Part shown: positions 1-8,323 of the stretch, one piece after another
Numbering within the stretch: the first letter of the stretch is position 1
Layout of the letters: every line of letters starts with the position of its first letter
DNA from: Gammaproteobacteria bacterium
GTDB lineage: Bacteria; Pseudomonadota; Gammaproteobacteria; Steroidobacterales; Foliamicaceae
Assembly (NCBI GenBank): GCA_009838035.1
Contig: VXSK01000004.1
Coordinates: forward strand, 186,001-250,000
DNA length: 64,000 nucleotides
Reading direction: 5' to 3'
Program-made: the position numbers and the translations under genes
Notes under the pieces: generated by a model
Databases searched by the model: none
The model's input: only the letters and a program-made list of their open reading frames with translations
Told to the model about the DNA's origin: nothing

Positions 1-1347
1 CGCCACGATCAGGTGGACCGAGGCGGCCGCGTAGGGCGGGACCTCAAGGTCGCGCAGGCGGGTCAGCGAGGCGGGAGCGTCCTCCGTGTGCAGCGTGGAA
101 AGCACGAGATGGCCGGTCTGGGCGGCGCGCACGGCGATGGCGGCGGTTTCCGCATCGCGTATCTCGCCCACCATGATCACGTCCGGGTCCTGCCGCAGAA
201 AGGCCCGCAGTGCACTGGCGAAGGTCAGCCCGGCGGCCCGGTTCACATTGACCTGGTTGACGCCGGCAAGCTGGATTTCGCAGGGGTCCTCGACCGCGCT
301 GATGTTGCGTTCCTGCACGTTGAGGCGTTCCAGGGCCGCGTACAGCGTCACGGTTTTGCCGCTGCCGGTAGGTCCGGTGACCAGGATCATTCCCTGGGGG
401 CGATCCAGCGCGGCGAGGAAGTGAGCTTGCTGCCGCGCGGTCATGCCCAGTTCATCCAATGACGGCAGCGCCGCGCCCGAATCCAGGATCCGCACCACGG
501 CCTTTTCCCCGTAGAGAGTGGGCAGGGTGTTCATTCGCAGGTCCACCTTGCGCCGGTTCGGCAGGCGCAGCCGGATTCTTCCGTCCTGCGGCGCGCGCCT
601 TTCGGCTATGTCCAGCCGGGCCAGGACCTTGAGCCGCGCGCAGACCTTGGCCGCCAGCCCGGCCGGCGGCCGTGCCGCGATCCTGAGCAGGCCGTCGATG
701 CGCAGGCGTACGCGGTATTCGTCCTCGTAAGGTTCGAAGTGGATGTCCGACGCCCCCTGGCGTATGGCGTTCAGCAGTATGCCGTTGACGAAGCGCACAA
801 CCGGCGCTTCGTCAACGGAGGCAACGATGGCCGGGTCTTCCTCCTGCGGCGTTTCGGCCTCGAACTCCATGGGCGGCAGTTCGTCCGCCAGCAAATCGCT
901 CTCCGGCGGACCCGCGTCCGCCGACCGCAAACGCGCCGCCAGTTTCCGATGCTCCACGACGACGGCGCAGGGCTTGAGGCCCGTGCGTCGGCGCACTTCA
1001 TCGAGCACCGTGATCTGCGCCGGATCCGCCAGGCCCAGGACCAGCCTGTCCCCATCGGCCGCCAGGGCGGCCAGACCATGCGAGGCCAGGAAGTCGTGAT
1101 CAATTCCGCTGGCTGGCGGCGCCATTTCTGCCAGGCGGTCCAGGTCGAGCAGGGGCAGGCCGAACTCGCGCGCGATCGCTCCGGTCAGCCGCGCCGCGTC
1201 GACTTCCTCGCGTTCAGCCAGCCAGGCGATGAGGCCCGCGTCCGAGGCGCCCAGCTCCCGTTCCGCCAATGCCAGCGTGTCGCGTCCGACTATGCCCAGC
1301 GCCACCAGGCGTTTGCTCAGTGGGCTGCCGAGCGCGCCGTGTTCCAT
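1..1347 (-). CDS. pilB: Type IV pilus assembly ATPase PilB (C-terminus cut by window edge)
   Basis: This is a cytoplasmic hexameric ATPase that powers pilin polymerisation. Translating the minus strand from the ATG at 1347 gives an uninterrupted frame to the window edge (449 codons). It has a GspE/PilB N-terminal domain (about residues 1-150), an arginine-finger region with ASDIHFEP, the Walker A motif GPTGSGKT near residue 325, an Asp box (VEDP), Walker B (QDPDVIMVGEIRD) and a His box (STLHTED). The C-terminal part lies outside the window. The pilin stop codon lies 33 bp upstream in the same frame, so no earlier ATG is possible. Its place directly after pilA favours PilB over a second GspE; a complete GspE is present at 12109-13575. 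Confidence 0.9.
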   Translation of the reverse strand, partial: MEHGALGSPLSKRLVALGIVGRDTLALAERELGASDAGLIAWLAEREEVDAARLTGAIAREFGLPLLDLDRLAEMAPPASGIDHDFLASHGLAALAADGDRLVLGLADPAQITVLDEVRRRTGLKPCAVVVEHRKLAARLRSADAGPPESDLLADELPPMEFEAETPQEEDPAIVASVDEAPVVRFVNGILLNAIRQGASDIHFEPYEDEYRVRLRIDGLLRIAARPPAGLAAKVCARLKVLARLDIAERRAPQDGRIRLRLPNRRKVDLRMNTLPTLYGEKAVVRILDSGAALPSLDELGMTARQQAHFLAALDRPQGMILVTGPTGSGKTVTLYAALERLNVQERNISAVEDPCEIQLAGVNQVNVNRAAGLTFASALRAFLRQDPDVIMVGEIRDAETAAIAVRAAQTGHLVLSTLHTEDAPASLTRLRDLEVPPYAAASVHLIVA

Positions 1348-1377
1348 GGCGGCGGTGCAGTCCTGCGACCAGGGAAA

Positions 1378-1860
1378 TCAGGAGCGGCAGGACTGCGGCA
1401 GGTAGGAGTTTTCCAGGTCGGTAGCGGCTTCCTCCGCGCCGAGCGCTTGCCCTTCCGGGGCCGGGGCGTTGCCGCACCTCCATAGCAGCGTGGCGCCGTC
1501 GTCCGCCACATACGGCGTGAGGTACAGCACCTTGTCCCTGATGATGCGATTGGCTTCGTTGCCGAAGGTGACTACCACTTCGCTGTCGACGATGTCCACG
1601 GACGCAACATAACGTCCCTGCGTATCCGCCGCTTCCGCGCTCAAACCGGCTTCTTCCCGGTTTCCCGGCCCGCCGCCGCTCCCCACATAAGTCTCGGTGA
1701 CGGCGTTGCGCGTCTGCACCGACAGCGCCAGACCTTCCTGCACCTGCGCGCGTATCGTGTAGTCCTGGTAGGCGGGAATCGCCAGGGCCGCCAGAATGCC
1801 GATGATGGCGATGACGATCAGCAATTCCACCAGGGTAAATCCTTGTGACCTCTGTTGCAT
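1378..1860 (-). CDS. pilA: Type IV major pilin (PilA-like)
   Basis: This is a 160-residue prepilin. It has a short basic leader (MQQRSQG) cut by prepilin peptidase between Gly7 and Phe8, then the classic hydrophobic N-terminal helix FTLVELLIVIAIIGILAALA with Glu5 of the mature protein (E12 here). The globular domain ends with two cysteines (C129 and C158) that fit the usual C-terminal disulfide loop. It is followed immediately by pilB on the same strand, so the two probably form one transcript. It could be a minor pilin, but length, leader and D-loop cysteines fit a major pilin. The start is the only ATG before the leader. Confidence 0.92.
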   Translation of the reverse strand: MQQRSQGFTLVELLIVIAIIGILAALAIPAYQDYTIRAQVQEGLALSVQTRNAVTETYVGSGGGPGNREEAGLSAEAADTQGRYVASVDIVDSEVVVTFGNEANRIIRDKVLYLTPYVADDGATLLWRCGNAPAPEGQALGAEEAATDLENSYLPQSCRS

Positions 1861-1944
1861 GGCATCCAGTCCTTTTGCGCGAAACGCCGCCAGAATAAGT
1901 CAGGCCCAGGGCGCGCGCAAGCGCGAATTCGCCCGCGTTTGAGC

Positions 1945-1978
1945 GCAATTTCCAGTGCCAAGCCGGCACTTGGCTTGC
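1945..1978. promoter_or_regulatory. Possible sigma54-type elements between pilA and sucC
   Basis: The pilA/sucC gap (1861-2010) holds CGGCAC-N5-TTGC on the plus strand (1964-1978) and TGGCAC-N6-TTGC on the minus strand (1960 down to 1945). The consensus is TGGCAC-N5-TTGC. The minus-strand copy points at pilA, which is often RpoN-controlled, but its spacer is one base too long. The plus-strand copy has correct spacing and points at sucC. A small hairpin (AGTGCC/GGCACT, 1954-1970) overlaps both. This is suggestive only. Confidence 0.2.
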
Positions 1979-2010
1979 GCGGCTTTGCGCTATTGATTCA
2001 GAATGCCCGC

Positions 2011-3171
2011 GTGAATCTGCACGAATACCAGGCAAAGGCGCTTTTGAGCCGCTACGGCGTGCCGGTCGCCTCCGGGCTAGCAGCGTCCTCGGGGGAGGAG
2101 GCCGCGGCCGCGGCGGGCGAACTCGGCGGCGAAAAGTGGGTCGTCAAGGCGCAGGTGCACGCCGGAGGGCGGGGCAAGGGCGGCGGCGTGAAACTCTGCG
2201 ATTCGCCGGAAGCCGTTCAGGAAGCCACCGAAGGGCTGCTCGGCACGCGTCTTGTTACCCCGCAAACCGGCCCGGAAGGGCTACCGGTCGAGAAGGTCTA
2301 CGTTGAGCAGGCCAGTTCGATCGCCCGCGAGCTCTACCTGAGCCTGCTGATCGACCGGGCCGACGAATGCGCCTGTTTTGTGGGGTCCGCCGCCGGGGGC
2401 ATGGACATTGAAGAAGTCGCCCGCATCACGCCGGAGAAGATCGCTCGGGTCAAGGTGCGGGCGGCCACGGGAATCATGCCCCATGCGGGCCGGCGCCTGG
2501 CCAAGGTGTTCGGACTTGCGGATGCGGCGGCCCGGGAGATGCATGATCTGGCCGGCGCCCTGTATCGTCTGTTCGACGAATGCGATGCAAGCCTCATCGA
2601 GATCAACCCCCTGGTGGTTAACGGGGAGGGGAGGCTGCTGGCCCTGGATGCCAAGATCGCGGTGGAGGACAACGCGCTGTTCCGGCAGCCGGACCTTGCC
2701 GGGCTTAGGGATCCGGGGCAGGAGGACGAGTTGGAGCGGCGCGCGCAGGAAGTGGGCCTGAGCTATGTTTCCCTGGACGGCTCGATCGCCTGCATGGTCA
2801 ACGGCGCGGGGCTGGCGATGGCCACCATGGACCTGATCAAGCTTCAGGGCGGCGAGCCGGCCAATTTCCTGGACGTCGGCGGAGCCGCCGATTCGGCGCG
2901 GGTAGCGGCCGGTTTCCGGTTGATTCTCTCCAATCCCAGGGTTCGCGCCATCCTTGTGAACATCTTCGGCGGCATCGTGCGCTGCGACGTGATTGCGGAA
3001 GGTATTCTGCAGGCCGTGCGCGAGGCCAGCGTGGAGGTTCCGGTCATCGCCCGCCTGGAGGGGACAAATGCCGAGCGCGCGCGCGCCATGCTTGATGCGA
3101 GCGAACTGACGGTAACGGCGGCCTCGGATCTGGCGGATGCGGCGCGCATCGCCGTGGAGATGGCGGCGTGA
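2011..3171 (+). CDS. sucC: Succinate-CoA ligase (ADP-forming) beta subunit
   Basis: This is the beta subunit of the TCA-cycle enzyme that converts succinyl-CoA, ADP and Pi to succinate, ATP and CoA. From the GTG at 2011 the protein is 386 residues, close to the usual 388. It begins with the family start [19 protein letters not shown], followed by the ATP-grasp domain ([23 protein letters not shown]) and the C-terminal ligase domain ([16 protein letters not shown]). The frame is open upstream to 1855, but that part shows no family similarity, so the GTG is preferred. It overlaps sucD by 4 nt (GTGA), a sign of translational coupling. Malate-CoA ligase (MtkA) is a close relative and cannot be fully excluded, but no other serine-cycle gene is nearby. 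Confidence 0.93.
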   Translation: MNLHEYQAKALLSRYGVPVASGLAASSGEEAAAAAGELGGEKWVVKAQVHAGGRGKGGGVKLCDSPEAVQEATEGLLGTRLVTPQTGPEGLPVEKVYVEQASSIARELYLSLLIDRADECACFVGSAAGGMDIEEVARITPEKIARVKVRAATGIMPHAGRRLAKVFGLADAAAREMHDLAGALYRLFDECDASLIEINPLVVNGEGRLLALDAKIAVEDNALFRQPDLAGLRDPGQEDELERRAQEVGLSYVSLDGSIACMVNGAGLAMATMDLIKLQGGEPANFLDVGGAADSARVAAGFRLILSNPRVRAILVNIFGGIVRCDVIAEGILQAVREASVEVPVIARLEGTNAERARAMLDASELTVTAASDLADAARIAVEMAA

Positions 3172-4037
3172 GCATCCTGGTCGATTCATCCACGCGGGCG
3201 ATCTGCCAGGGTTTGACCGGCCGCCAGGGCCGCTTCCACGCCGAGCAATGCCTGGAATACGGCACCCGCATCCTTGCCGGCGCGACCCCGGGACGGGGCG
3301 GTCAGGAATGCCTGGGACTGCCGGTTTTCGATACGGCCGAGGAGGCCGTACGGGCGACCGGCGCCGACACCAGCCTGGTGTTCGTCCCCGCGCCCGCCGC
3401 CGCCGATGCGATCATGGCCGCGGCCGATGCCGGTATCCGCCTGATCGTCTGCATTACCGAAGGTGTTCCCGTGCTTGACATGGTGCGCATCAAGGCGGCG
3501 CTGAAGTCCTTTGATTGCCGCCTGCTCGGGCCCAACTGTCCGGGCGTGATCACGCCCGGACAGTGCAAACTGGGCATCATGCCCGGCTTTATCCACGAGC
3601 CGGGGCGCATCGGCATCATTTCGCGCTCGGGAACGCTCACCTACGAAGTGGTACACCAGACCACCGCGCACGGCCTGGGGCAGACGAGTTGCGTCGGCAT
3701 CGGCGGCGATCCCGTGCGCGGATTGAATTTCATTGACTGTCTGGAGATGTTCGAGCGGGATCCGGAGACGGAGGGAATCGTCATGGTGGGCGAGATCGGC
3801 GGCACCGACGAGGAGAAGGCCGCCGAGTACATCTCGAGCGAGGTGTCCAAGCCGGTCGTGGCCTATATCGCCGGCGTGACCGCGCCTCCCGGGAAGCGTA
3901 TGGGCCATGCGGGCGCGATCGTCGCCGGCGGGCAGGGCACTGCGGAAGCCAAGTACGAGGCGCTTCAGGCCGCCGGGGTAGCCGTGACCCGTTCCCCCGC
4001 GGAGATCGGCGCCACCATGGCAAAGGCGCTCTCCTAG
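3168..4037 (+). CDS. sucD: Succinate-CoA ligase alpha subunit
   Basis: This is the 289-residue alpha subunit carrying the CoA-binding Rossmann domain ([19 protein letters not shown] near the N-terminus) and the phosphohistidine loop. The catalytic His is H247 in the motif [10 protein letters not shown], matching His246 of the E. coli enzyme. The hallmark [20 protein letters not shown] is intact. The start is GTG at 3168, inside the last codons of sucC, so the pair is co-translated. The next gene starts 155 bp downstream, across a palindromic repeat. Confidence 0.95.
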   Translation: MSILVDSSTRAICQGLTGRQGRFHAEQCLEYGTRILAGATPGRGGQECLGLPVFDTAEEAVRATGADTSLVFVPAPAAADAIMAAADAGIRLIVCITEGVPVLDMVRIKAALKSFDCRLLGPNCPGVITPGQCKLGIMPGFIHEPGRIGIISRSGTLTYEVVHQTTAHGLGQTSCVGIGGDPVRGLNFIDCLEMFERDPETEGIVMVGEIGGTDEEKAAEYISSEVSKPVVAYIAGVTAPPGKRMGHAGAIVAGGQGTAEAKYEALQAAGVAVTRSPAEIGATMAKALS

Positions 4038-4074
4038 CACAAAGCTCCCTTGCGTATCACTCCTCCGGCCTTAG

Positions 4075-4177
4075 CCTTTCCTCGCCCCTTCCTTCCGGGA
4101 GTATTGGAGGCAGGGATGCCGGAGCAAGCTCCATGGATGGATTCATGCGTCTCCCGGAAGGAGGGGGCGAGGAAAGG
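4075..4177. repeat. Long-armed palindromic repeat, copy 1
   Basis: This is a 27-bp inverted repeat with one mismatch (left arm 4075-4101, right arm 4151-4177) enclosing a 49-nt loop. The loop and inner arms match, on the opposite strand, the element at 21198-21295: both hold TTGGAG, then CAGGGA, then GGATGG, then TCTCC in the same order. The outer arm sequences differ between copies but stay self-complementary. It fills most of the sucD-nadE gap, and its right arm ends 15 bp before the nadE ATG, so it could also affect nadE translation or sucD 3' end formation. Confidence 0.8.
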
Positions 4178-4192
4178 CGGGATCAGAGCGCC

Positions 4193-5821
4193 ATGAAGAT
4201 CGCGCTTGCGCAACTCAACCTCCTGGTGGGAGACGTGCCCGGAAACGCGGCGCGCATTCTGGACGCGATCGACGAGGCGCGGTCGGCCGGAGCCGGCCTG
4301 GTTGCGTTTTCGGAACTGGCCCTGTGCGGCTATCCCCCGGAAGACCTGTTGTTTCATGCGGGTCTGCGCGAGGATCTCGCCGCCGGCATCCGGCGGGTCC
4401 GGGACGCTTCGCGCGGCATTGCGGTCGTGATCGGCTACCCGCACCGGGAGGACGGCCGGTGGTTCAACGCCGCCGCTCTTTTCGCCGAAGGCCGCCGGCT
4501 TCACCTGCACCGCAAGAACGTGCTGCCCAACTATCGCGTATTTGACGAGCGGCGCTACTTTGCTCCGGGCACGGAAGCGGACTGCGTGGACCTGGACGGG
4601 CTGCGGCTGGGCCTTGCGGTTTGCGAAGACGTATGGGAACCCGAAGTGCCCCGGCGCCTGGCGGACGGCGGCGCCCAGTTGATCGTGGTAACGAACGGCT
4701 CCCCGTACGAGCTGGGCAAGCAGCCTGAGCGCGAGAAGCTGCTGGCGCGGCGCGCCTCGGAGACCGGCTTGCCCTTCGCCTATGTCAACCAGGTGGGAGG
4801 ACAGGATGAGCTGGTATTCGATGGCGCCTCCTGTGTGATCGACGGCTCGGGCCGGCCCTGCGTGCGCGGCGAGGCCTTTACGGAAGGCTTGTGGTACTGC
4901 CGGCTGGACTTCTCCGACGGAGAGCCCGCGCGGCCGCGTCGGGGAGACCTGGCCGCCTTCATGCCCGAAGACGAGGAGGTCTACCGCGCCCTTGTTGCGG
5001 GGGTTCGCGACTACGTGCGAAAGAGCGGCTTCGAGAACGTCGTGCTGGGACTTTCGGGCGGGATCGACTCGGCGCTTACGCTAGCACTGGCGGTGGACGC
5101 CCTCGGCGCGGACCGCGTGCTTGCGGTGATGATGCCGTATCGCTACACGCAGCCATTGAGCCTCGAGGAGGCCGAAAGTCAGGCGAGAGCCCTTGGCGCG
5201 CAATACGAAGTGCTGCCCATCTCCGGGATGGTCGAGGCGATGCGCGGCACGCTCGCGGACCTGTTTGCGGGTCTTCCCGAGGACGTGACCGAGGAAAACA
5301 TCCAGTCGCGCTGCCGCGGCATGCTGCTGATGGCGATATCGAACAAGCAGGGGCGCCTGGTGCTGGCCACCGGCAACAAGAGCGAGTACGCGGTGGGCTA
5401 CGCGACGCTGTACGGCGACATGGCGGGCGGTTTCGCTCCGCTGAAGGACTGCACCAAGACCCGCGTATATCGTCTGGCGCGCTACCGGAACACGCTGTCG
5501 CCGGCGATACCGCAGCGCGTCATCGATCGCCCGCCCACCGCGGAACTTCGCCCGGGGCAGCTCGACAGCGACTCGCTTCCCCCGTACGAGGTGCTGGACG
5601 AGGTGCTGGACGCGCTGATGCTGGAAGACCTTTCGGTGAAGCACATTGCAGAGCGGGGGTTCGAGCCGGGCGTCGTGCGCCAGGTGCTCGACCGGGTGCG
5701 CCTGAGCGAATACAAGCGCCGGCAGGCGCCGCCGGGCGTGCGCGTGACCCGGCGCGCCTTCGGCCGCGACTGGCGCTACCCCATCGTTTCCGGCTACCGC
5801 CCCTCGCGGGCCAACGACTAG
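4193..5821 (+). CDS. nadE: Glutamine-dependent NAD+ synthetase
   Basis: This two-domain cytoplasmic enzyme amidates nicotinic acid adenine dinucleotide to NAD+ using glutamine and ATP. The N-terminal nitrilase-like glutaminase domain (about residues 1-260) shows the Glu-Lys-Cys triad in SELALCGYPPEDLL, HRKNVLPNYRVFDE and AVCEDVWEP. The C-terminal synthetase domain has the pyrophosphatase loop LGLSGGIDSAL and the conserved ATGNKSEYAVGYATLYGDM region. The start at ATG 4193 gives 542 residues, standard for the two-domain form, and begins with MKIALAQLN. An ATG at 4133 in the same frame would add residues encoded by the upstream palindromic repeat and is rejected. It meets maf tail to tail with a 4-nt overlap. 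Confidence 0.94.
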   Translation: MKIALAQLNLLVGDVPGNAARILDAIDEARSAGAGLVAFSELALCGYPPEDLLFHAGLREDLAAGIRRVRDASRGIAVVIGYPHREDGRWFNAAALFAEGRRLHLHRKNVLPNYRVFDERRYFAPGTEADCVDLDGLRLGLAVCEDVWEPEVPRRLADGGAQLIVVTNGSPYELGKQPEREKLLARRASETGLPFAYVNQVGGQDELVFDGASCVIDGSGRPCVRGEAFTEGLWYCRLDFSDGEPARPRRGDLAAFMPEDEEVYRALVAGVRDYVRKSGFENVVLGLSGGIDSALTLALAVDALGADRVLAVMMPYRYTQPLSLEEAESQARALGAQYEVLPISGMVEAMRGTLADLFAGLPEDVTEENIQSRCRGMLLMAISNKQGRLVLATGNKSEYAVGYATLYGDMAGGFAPLKDCTKTRVYRLARYRNTLSPAIPQRVIDRPPTAELRPGQLDSDSLPPYEVLDEVLDALMLEDLSVKHIAERGFEPGVVRQVLDRVRLSEYKRRQAPPGVRVTRRAFGRDWRYPIVSGYRPSRAND

Positions 5822-6381
5822 TCGAGGGGCAGGACCGAGGCCAGCCAGATCAGCGGCAGGCCGACGATGGCGGTGGGGTCGGCCGTCTCAAGCGCCTCAA
5901 GCAGTAGCGGCCCCGCGCCCTCGGCGCGAAACGCCGCCGTGCAGTCGTAGGGTTCATCCAGGGCCAGATAGCGCTCCACCAGCGCCCGATCCAGCGGCCG
6001 GAACCGCGCCACCGTGAGGTCGGAATGGGCATGAGCATTGCCCGCGGGGTCCAGGACGCACACGGCCGTGTGGAAACTGAGCGCCCGATGGGAGAGTGAC
6101 ATCAGCATCGCGTGCGCCCGCTCCGCCGTGGGCTGTTTGCCCACGGCGCGGCCGTCCAGTTCGGCCAGCTGGTCGGCGCCGACGATCCACGTGCCGGCAT
6201 GGCGCGTCGCGACCTCGCGGGCCTTCGCCTCGGCCAGCCGCGCCGCCTGCTCGCGCGGCTTTTCGCCGGCCAGCGGACTTTCGTCGATACCGGAGGGGTC
6301 GGTAACGAAATCGCCGACCAGCCGTGAAAGCAACTGGCGCTTGTAAGGTGATTGCGTCGCCAGCACGATCTTTGAAGCCAT
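5818..6381 (-). CDS. maf: Maf/YceF-type nucleotide pyrophosphatase
   Basis: This is a 187-residue Maf-family house-cleaning enzyme that hydrolyses non-canonical nucleoside triphosphates to monophosphates. It shows the N-terminal family motif LATQSPYKRQLL, the acidic IDES loop, the GADQLAELDG catalytic block, and the C-terminal GLPLIWL. The Gln in GADQ and the LPLI ending resemble the E. coli YceF subgroup (7-methyl-GTP preferring) rather than YhdE. In enterobacteria yceF lies divergent from yceD-rpmF exactly as here, which supports the assignment. The start is the ATG at 6381, 101 bp from yceD on the other strand. Confidence 0.9.
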   Translation of the reverse strand: MASKIVLATQSPYKRQLLSRLVGDFVTDPSGIDESPLAGEKPREQAARLAEAKAREVATRHAGTWIVGADQLAELDGRAVGKQPTAERAHAMLMSLSHRALSFHTAVCVLDPAGNAHAHSDLTVARFRPLDRALVERYLALDEPYDCTAAFRAEGAGPLLLEALETADPTAIVGLPLIWLASVLPLD

Positions 6382-6398
6382 TCAAATAACCCGCTGAA

Positions 6399-6427
6399 TT
6401 GACAGCGTAAAGACAGCTTCCTATGAT
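6399..6427 (+). promoter_or_regulatory. Sigma70 promoter for yceD-rpmF-plsX-fabH
   Basis: A perfect -35 TTGACA (6399-6404), a 17-bp spacer and a -10 TATGAT (6422-6427) lie in the maf/yceD divergent gap. Transcription would begin near 6434, about 48 nt before the yceD start codon. It is the best promoter match noted in the window and fits a highly expressed ribosomal-protein and lipid-synthesis operon. Confidence 0.75.
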
Positions 6428-6481
6428 AGCGGCCCGCGCTTCCTTCGTCATTTCCCGAAGTTCCGGGACAGGGGCCTCAGT

Positions 6482-6991
6482 GTGATTCAGCGTAACGTCA
6501 TTGCATTTCGAAAGTTGCGTGAGTGGGCCGGCCGCCGCCATAGCGTAGAAACCACGTTTGCCGTAGGCGACTCCGCACGTCTGGCCGATCTGTGTCGGAG
6601 CAGCGGGCTGGCCGAGCGGCTGCACGCGAGTTGGTCGTTCGAATTGGGGCTGGAGGGCTTTCCGCTGGTGCGCGTGCGAGCCGCTGGCGCGCTCAAGCTC
6701 AAGTGCCAGCGCTGCCTGGCGCCGGTTCGGCTGCCTGTCGAGGTGGATTGCAAGCTCACTATCGTGGCCGGCGAAAACGAGATCAGAGAAGTAGCTTCGC
6801 CCTACGACACAGTGGTGGCCGGCCCGGTAGGGCTGGCGCTGGGTACAATACTGGAGGATGAGATATTGACCAGCTTGCCCCTGGCGCCCGTACACGATGG
6901 GTGTACGGTCTCGGGGGAAGCGGAAACCCACTCATCGCCGGGTGCAAGCCGGCCGCTGGCCGGCCTGGGGGCTTTGCTTCGGCAAGAGTAG
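6482..6991 (+). CDS. yceD: YceD-family protein (DUF177), large-ribosomal-RNA accumulation protein
   Basis: This is a 169-residue DUF177 protein. The family is linked to 23S rRNA accumulation and almost always sits directly upstream of rpmF, as here. The conserved centre ALKLKCQRCLAPV, with its CxxC pair, is present near residues 75-87, followed by the acidic C-terminal half typical of the family. The start is GTG at 6482, shortly after the strong promoter at 6399-6427. The C-terminal 25 residues are low in conserved features. It is transcribed with rpmF, plsX and fabH. Confidence 0.88.
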   Translation: MIQRNVIAFRKLREWAGRRHSVETTFAVGDSARLADLCRSSGLAERLHASWSFELGLEGFPLVRVRAAGALKLKCQRCLAPVRLPVEVDCKLTIVAGENEIREVASPYDTVVAGPVGLALGTILEDEILTSLPLAPVHDGCTVSGEAETHSSPGASRPLAGLGALLRQE

Positions 6992-7030
6992 ATTTAACCG
7001 CACTTTGGGCCTGTTCCAAGGGGTATGACA

Positions 7031-7234
7031 ATGGCAGTTCAACAAAACCGTAAATCGCGCTCACGCCGGGACATGCGCCGGTCGCATCACGCGCTCGGGC
7101 GCCCGACTCTTTCCATGGATCCCGAGACCGGCGAGTTGCACCGCCGCCATCATATTGCGCCCGACGGCTTCTACCGGGGGCGCGAGATCATTCCGCCGCC
7201 CCCGGAGGCGGATGAGGAGGAGATGGAAGGCTGA
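7031..7234 (+). CDS. rpmF: 50S ribosomal protein L32
   Basis: This small basic protein of the large ribosomal subunit begins [20 protein letters not shown], the near-invariant L32 start. Two ATGs lie 6 bp apart (7025 and 7031). The AAGGGG Shine-Dalgarno at 7018-7023 is 7 nt from the second and 1 nt from the first, so 7031 is chosen (67 residues). The C-terminus is unusually proline- and glutamate-rich ([14 protein letters not shown]). The cysteine zinc ligands found in some L32 proteins are absent, so this is the zinc-free form. The gene lies between yceD and plsX. Confidence 0.96.
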   Translation: MAVQQNRKSRSRRDMRRSHHALGRPTLSMDPETGELHRRHHIAPDGFYRGREIIPPPPEADEEEMEG

Positions 7235-7315
7235 GCCCGCGCGTTAGCGCCGGGCTGCGGCGATCGTGATTTTCAAGGCAGCGGTCGTTCGACCTGCGCC
7301 GGCCCGGCGTTTGCC

Positions 7316-8323
7316 ATGAGCAAGCTCGTAACCATAGCAGTGGACGCCATGAGCGGCGACCTGGGTCCGGCCGTGGCGGTGCGGGGCAGCCTGGAAATGC
7401 TCCGCAGCCGCGAGGAATTGCGTTTGATCCTGGTGGGCGACGCGGATACCGTGCGGCGCAACCTGGGCCGGCTGGGCAAGGAGTCCAGGCGCGTGGAGAT
7501 TCACCATGCCGATCAGGTCGTGTCGATGGAGGACACGCCTTCCGAGGCCCTGCGACGCAAGAAGCGCTCCTCGATGCGCGTGGCCCTGGAACTTGCCCGT
7601 TCCGGCGAGGCGCAGGCCTGTGTGAGCGCCGGCAACACCGGCGCCCTGATGGCGATCGGACGGCTGATCCTCAGGATGCTTCCCGGAATCGACCGGCCGG
7701 CCATCCTGGTCGCCCTGCCGACGCTCAGCGGCGCCTGCTACATGCTGGATCTGGGCGCCAACCCCGTGTGCACGCCTACCCATCTGCTGCAGTTCGCGGT
7801 GATGGGTTCGGTGATCGCCTCGATCAACAATGTCGAGAACCCCGCGATCCGTCTGCTGAACAATGGCGAAGAGGACATCAAGGGCATAGAGACGGTGCAG
7901 GCGGCCGGCGCCCTGCTCAGCGACAGCCACCTCAACTATCACGGCTTCGTGGAACCGAACGACGTGTTCAAGCACCGCGCCGACGTCGTGGTGTGCGAAG
8001 GATTTACCGGAAATATCGCGCTCAAGACGATGGAGGGTTCGGCGCAGTTCGTGTACGCGCAGATGAAGTCGTATTTCCAGACCGGATGGCTCAGCCGCGC
8101 CTACGGGTTGGCGTGCTGGCCCTTTCTCTACACCATCAAGAAACGGCTGGATCCGAACCGCCACAACGGGGCGGCCCTGGTGGGGCTGAACGGCATCGTG
8201 ATCAAGAGCCATGGCGCCAGCAACGAGGTCGGCTGGCAGCAGGCCATACAGCTGGCCATGCGCGAGGTAGCGAAAGGTTTGAACGAGCGGATCCAGGGCG
8301 TATGGAGCAACCTGGCGGCATAG
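7316..8323 (+). CDS. plsX: Phosphate acyltransferase PlsX
   Basis: This 335-residue peripheral membrane enzyme converts acyl-ACP and phosphate to acyl-phosphate, the donor for PlsY in phospholipid synthesis. Family motifs are intact: IAVDAMSGDLGP at the start, CVSAGNTGALM, YMLDLGANP and the C-terminal HNGAALVGLNGIVIKSHG. Length is normal (E. coli 356). It follows rpmF by 81 bp and overlaps fabH by 22 nt, so it is part of the same operon. The E. coli order is the same (rpmF-plsX-fabH). Confidence 0.96.
   Translation: MSKLVTIAVDAMSGDLGPAVAVRGSLEMLRSREELRLILVGDADTVRRNLGRLGKESRRVEIHHADQVVSMEDTPSEALRRKKRSSMRVALELARSGEAQACVSAGNTGALMAIGRLILRMLPGIDRPAILVALPTLSGACYMLDLGANPVCTPTHLLQFAVMGSVIASINNVENPAIRLLNNGEEDIKGIETVQAAGALLSDSHLNYHGFVEPNDVFKHRADVVVCEGFTGNIALKTMEGSAQFVYAQMKSYFQTGWLSRAYGLACWPFLYTIKKRLDPNRHNGAALVGLNGIVIKSHGASNEVGWQQAIQLAMREVAKGLNERIQGVWSNLAA

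Noticed and set aside
2011..4037. Malate-CoA ligase (mtkAB) of a serine cycle
   Set aside because: The one-carbon setting made this worth considering, but lengths and motifs fit sucCD and no other serine-cycle gene is present nearby.
4133..4192. Upstream ATG start for nadE
   Set aside because: The added residues are encoded by the palindromic repeat and have no counterpart in the family; ATG 4193 gives the standard N-terminus.
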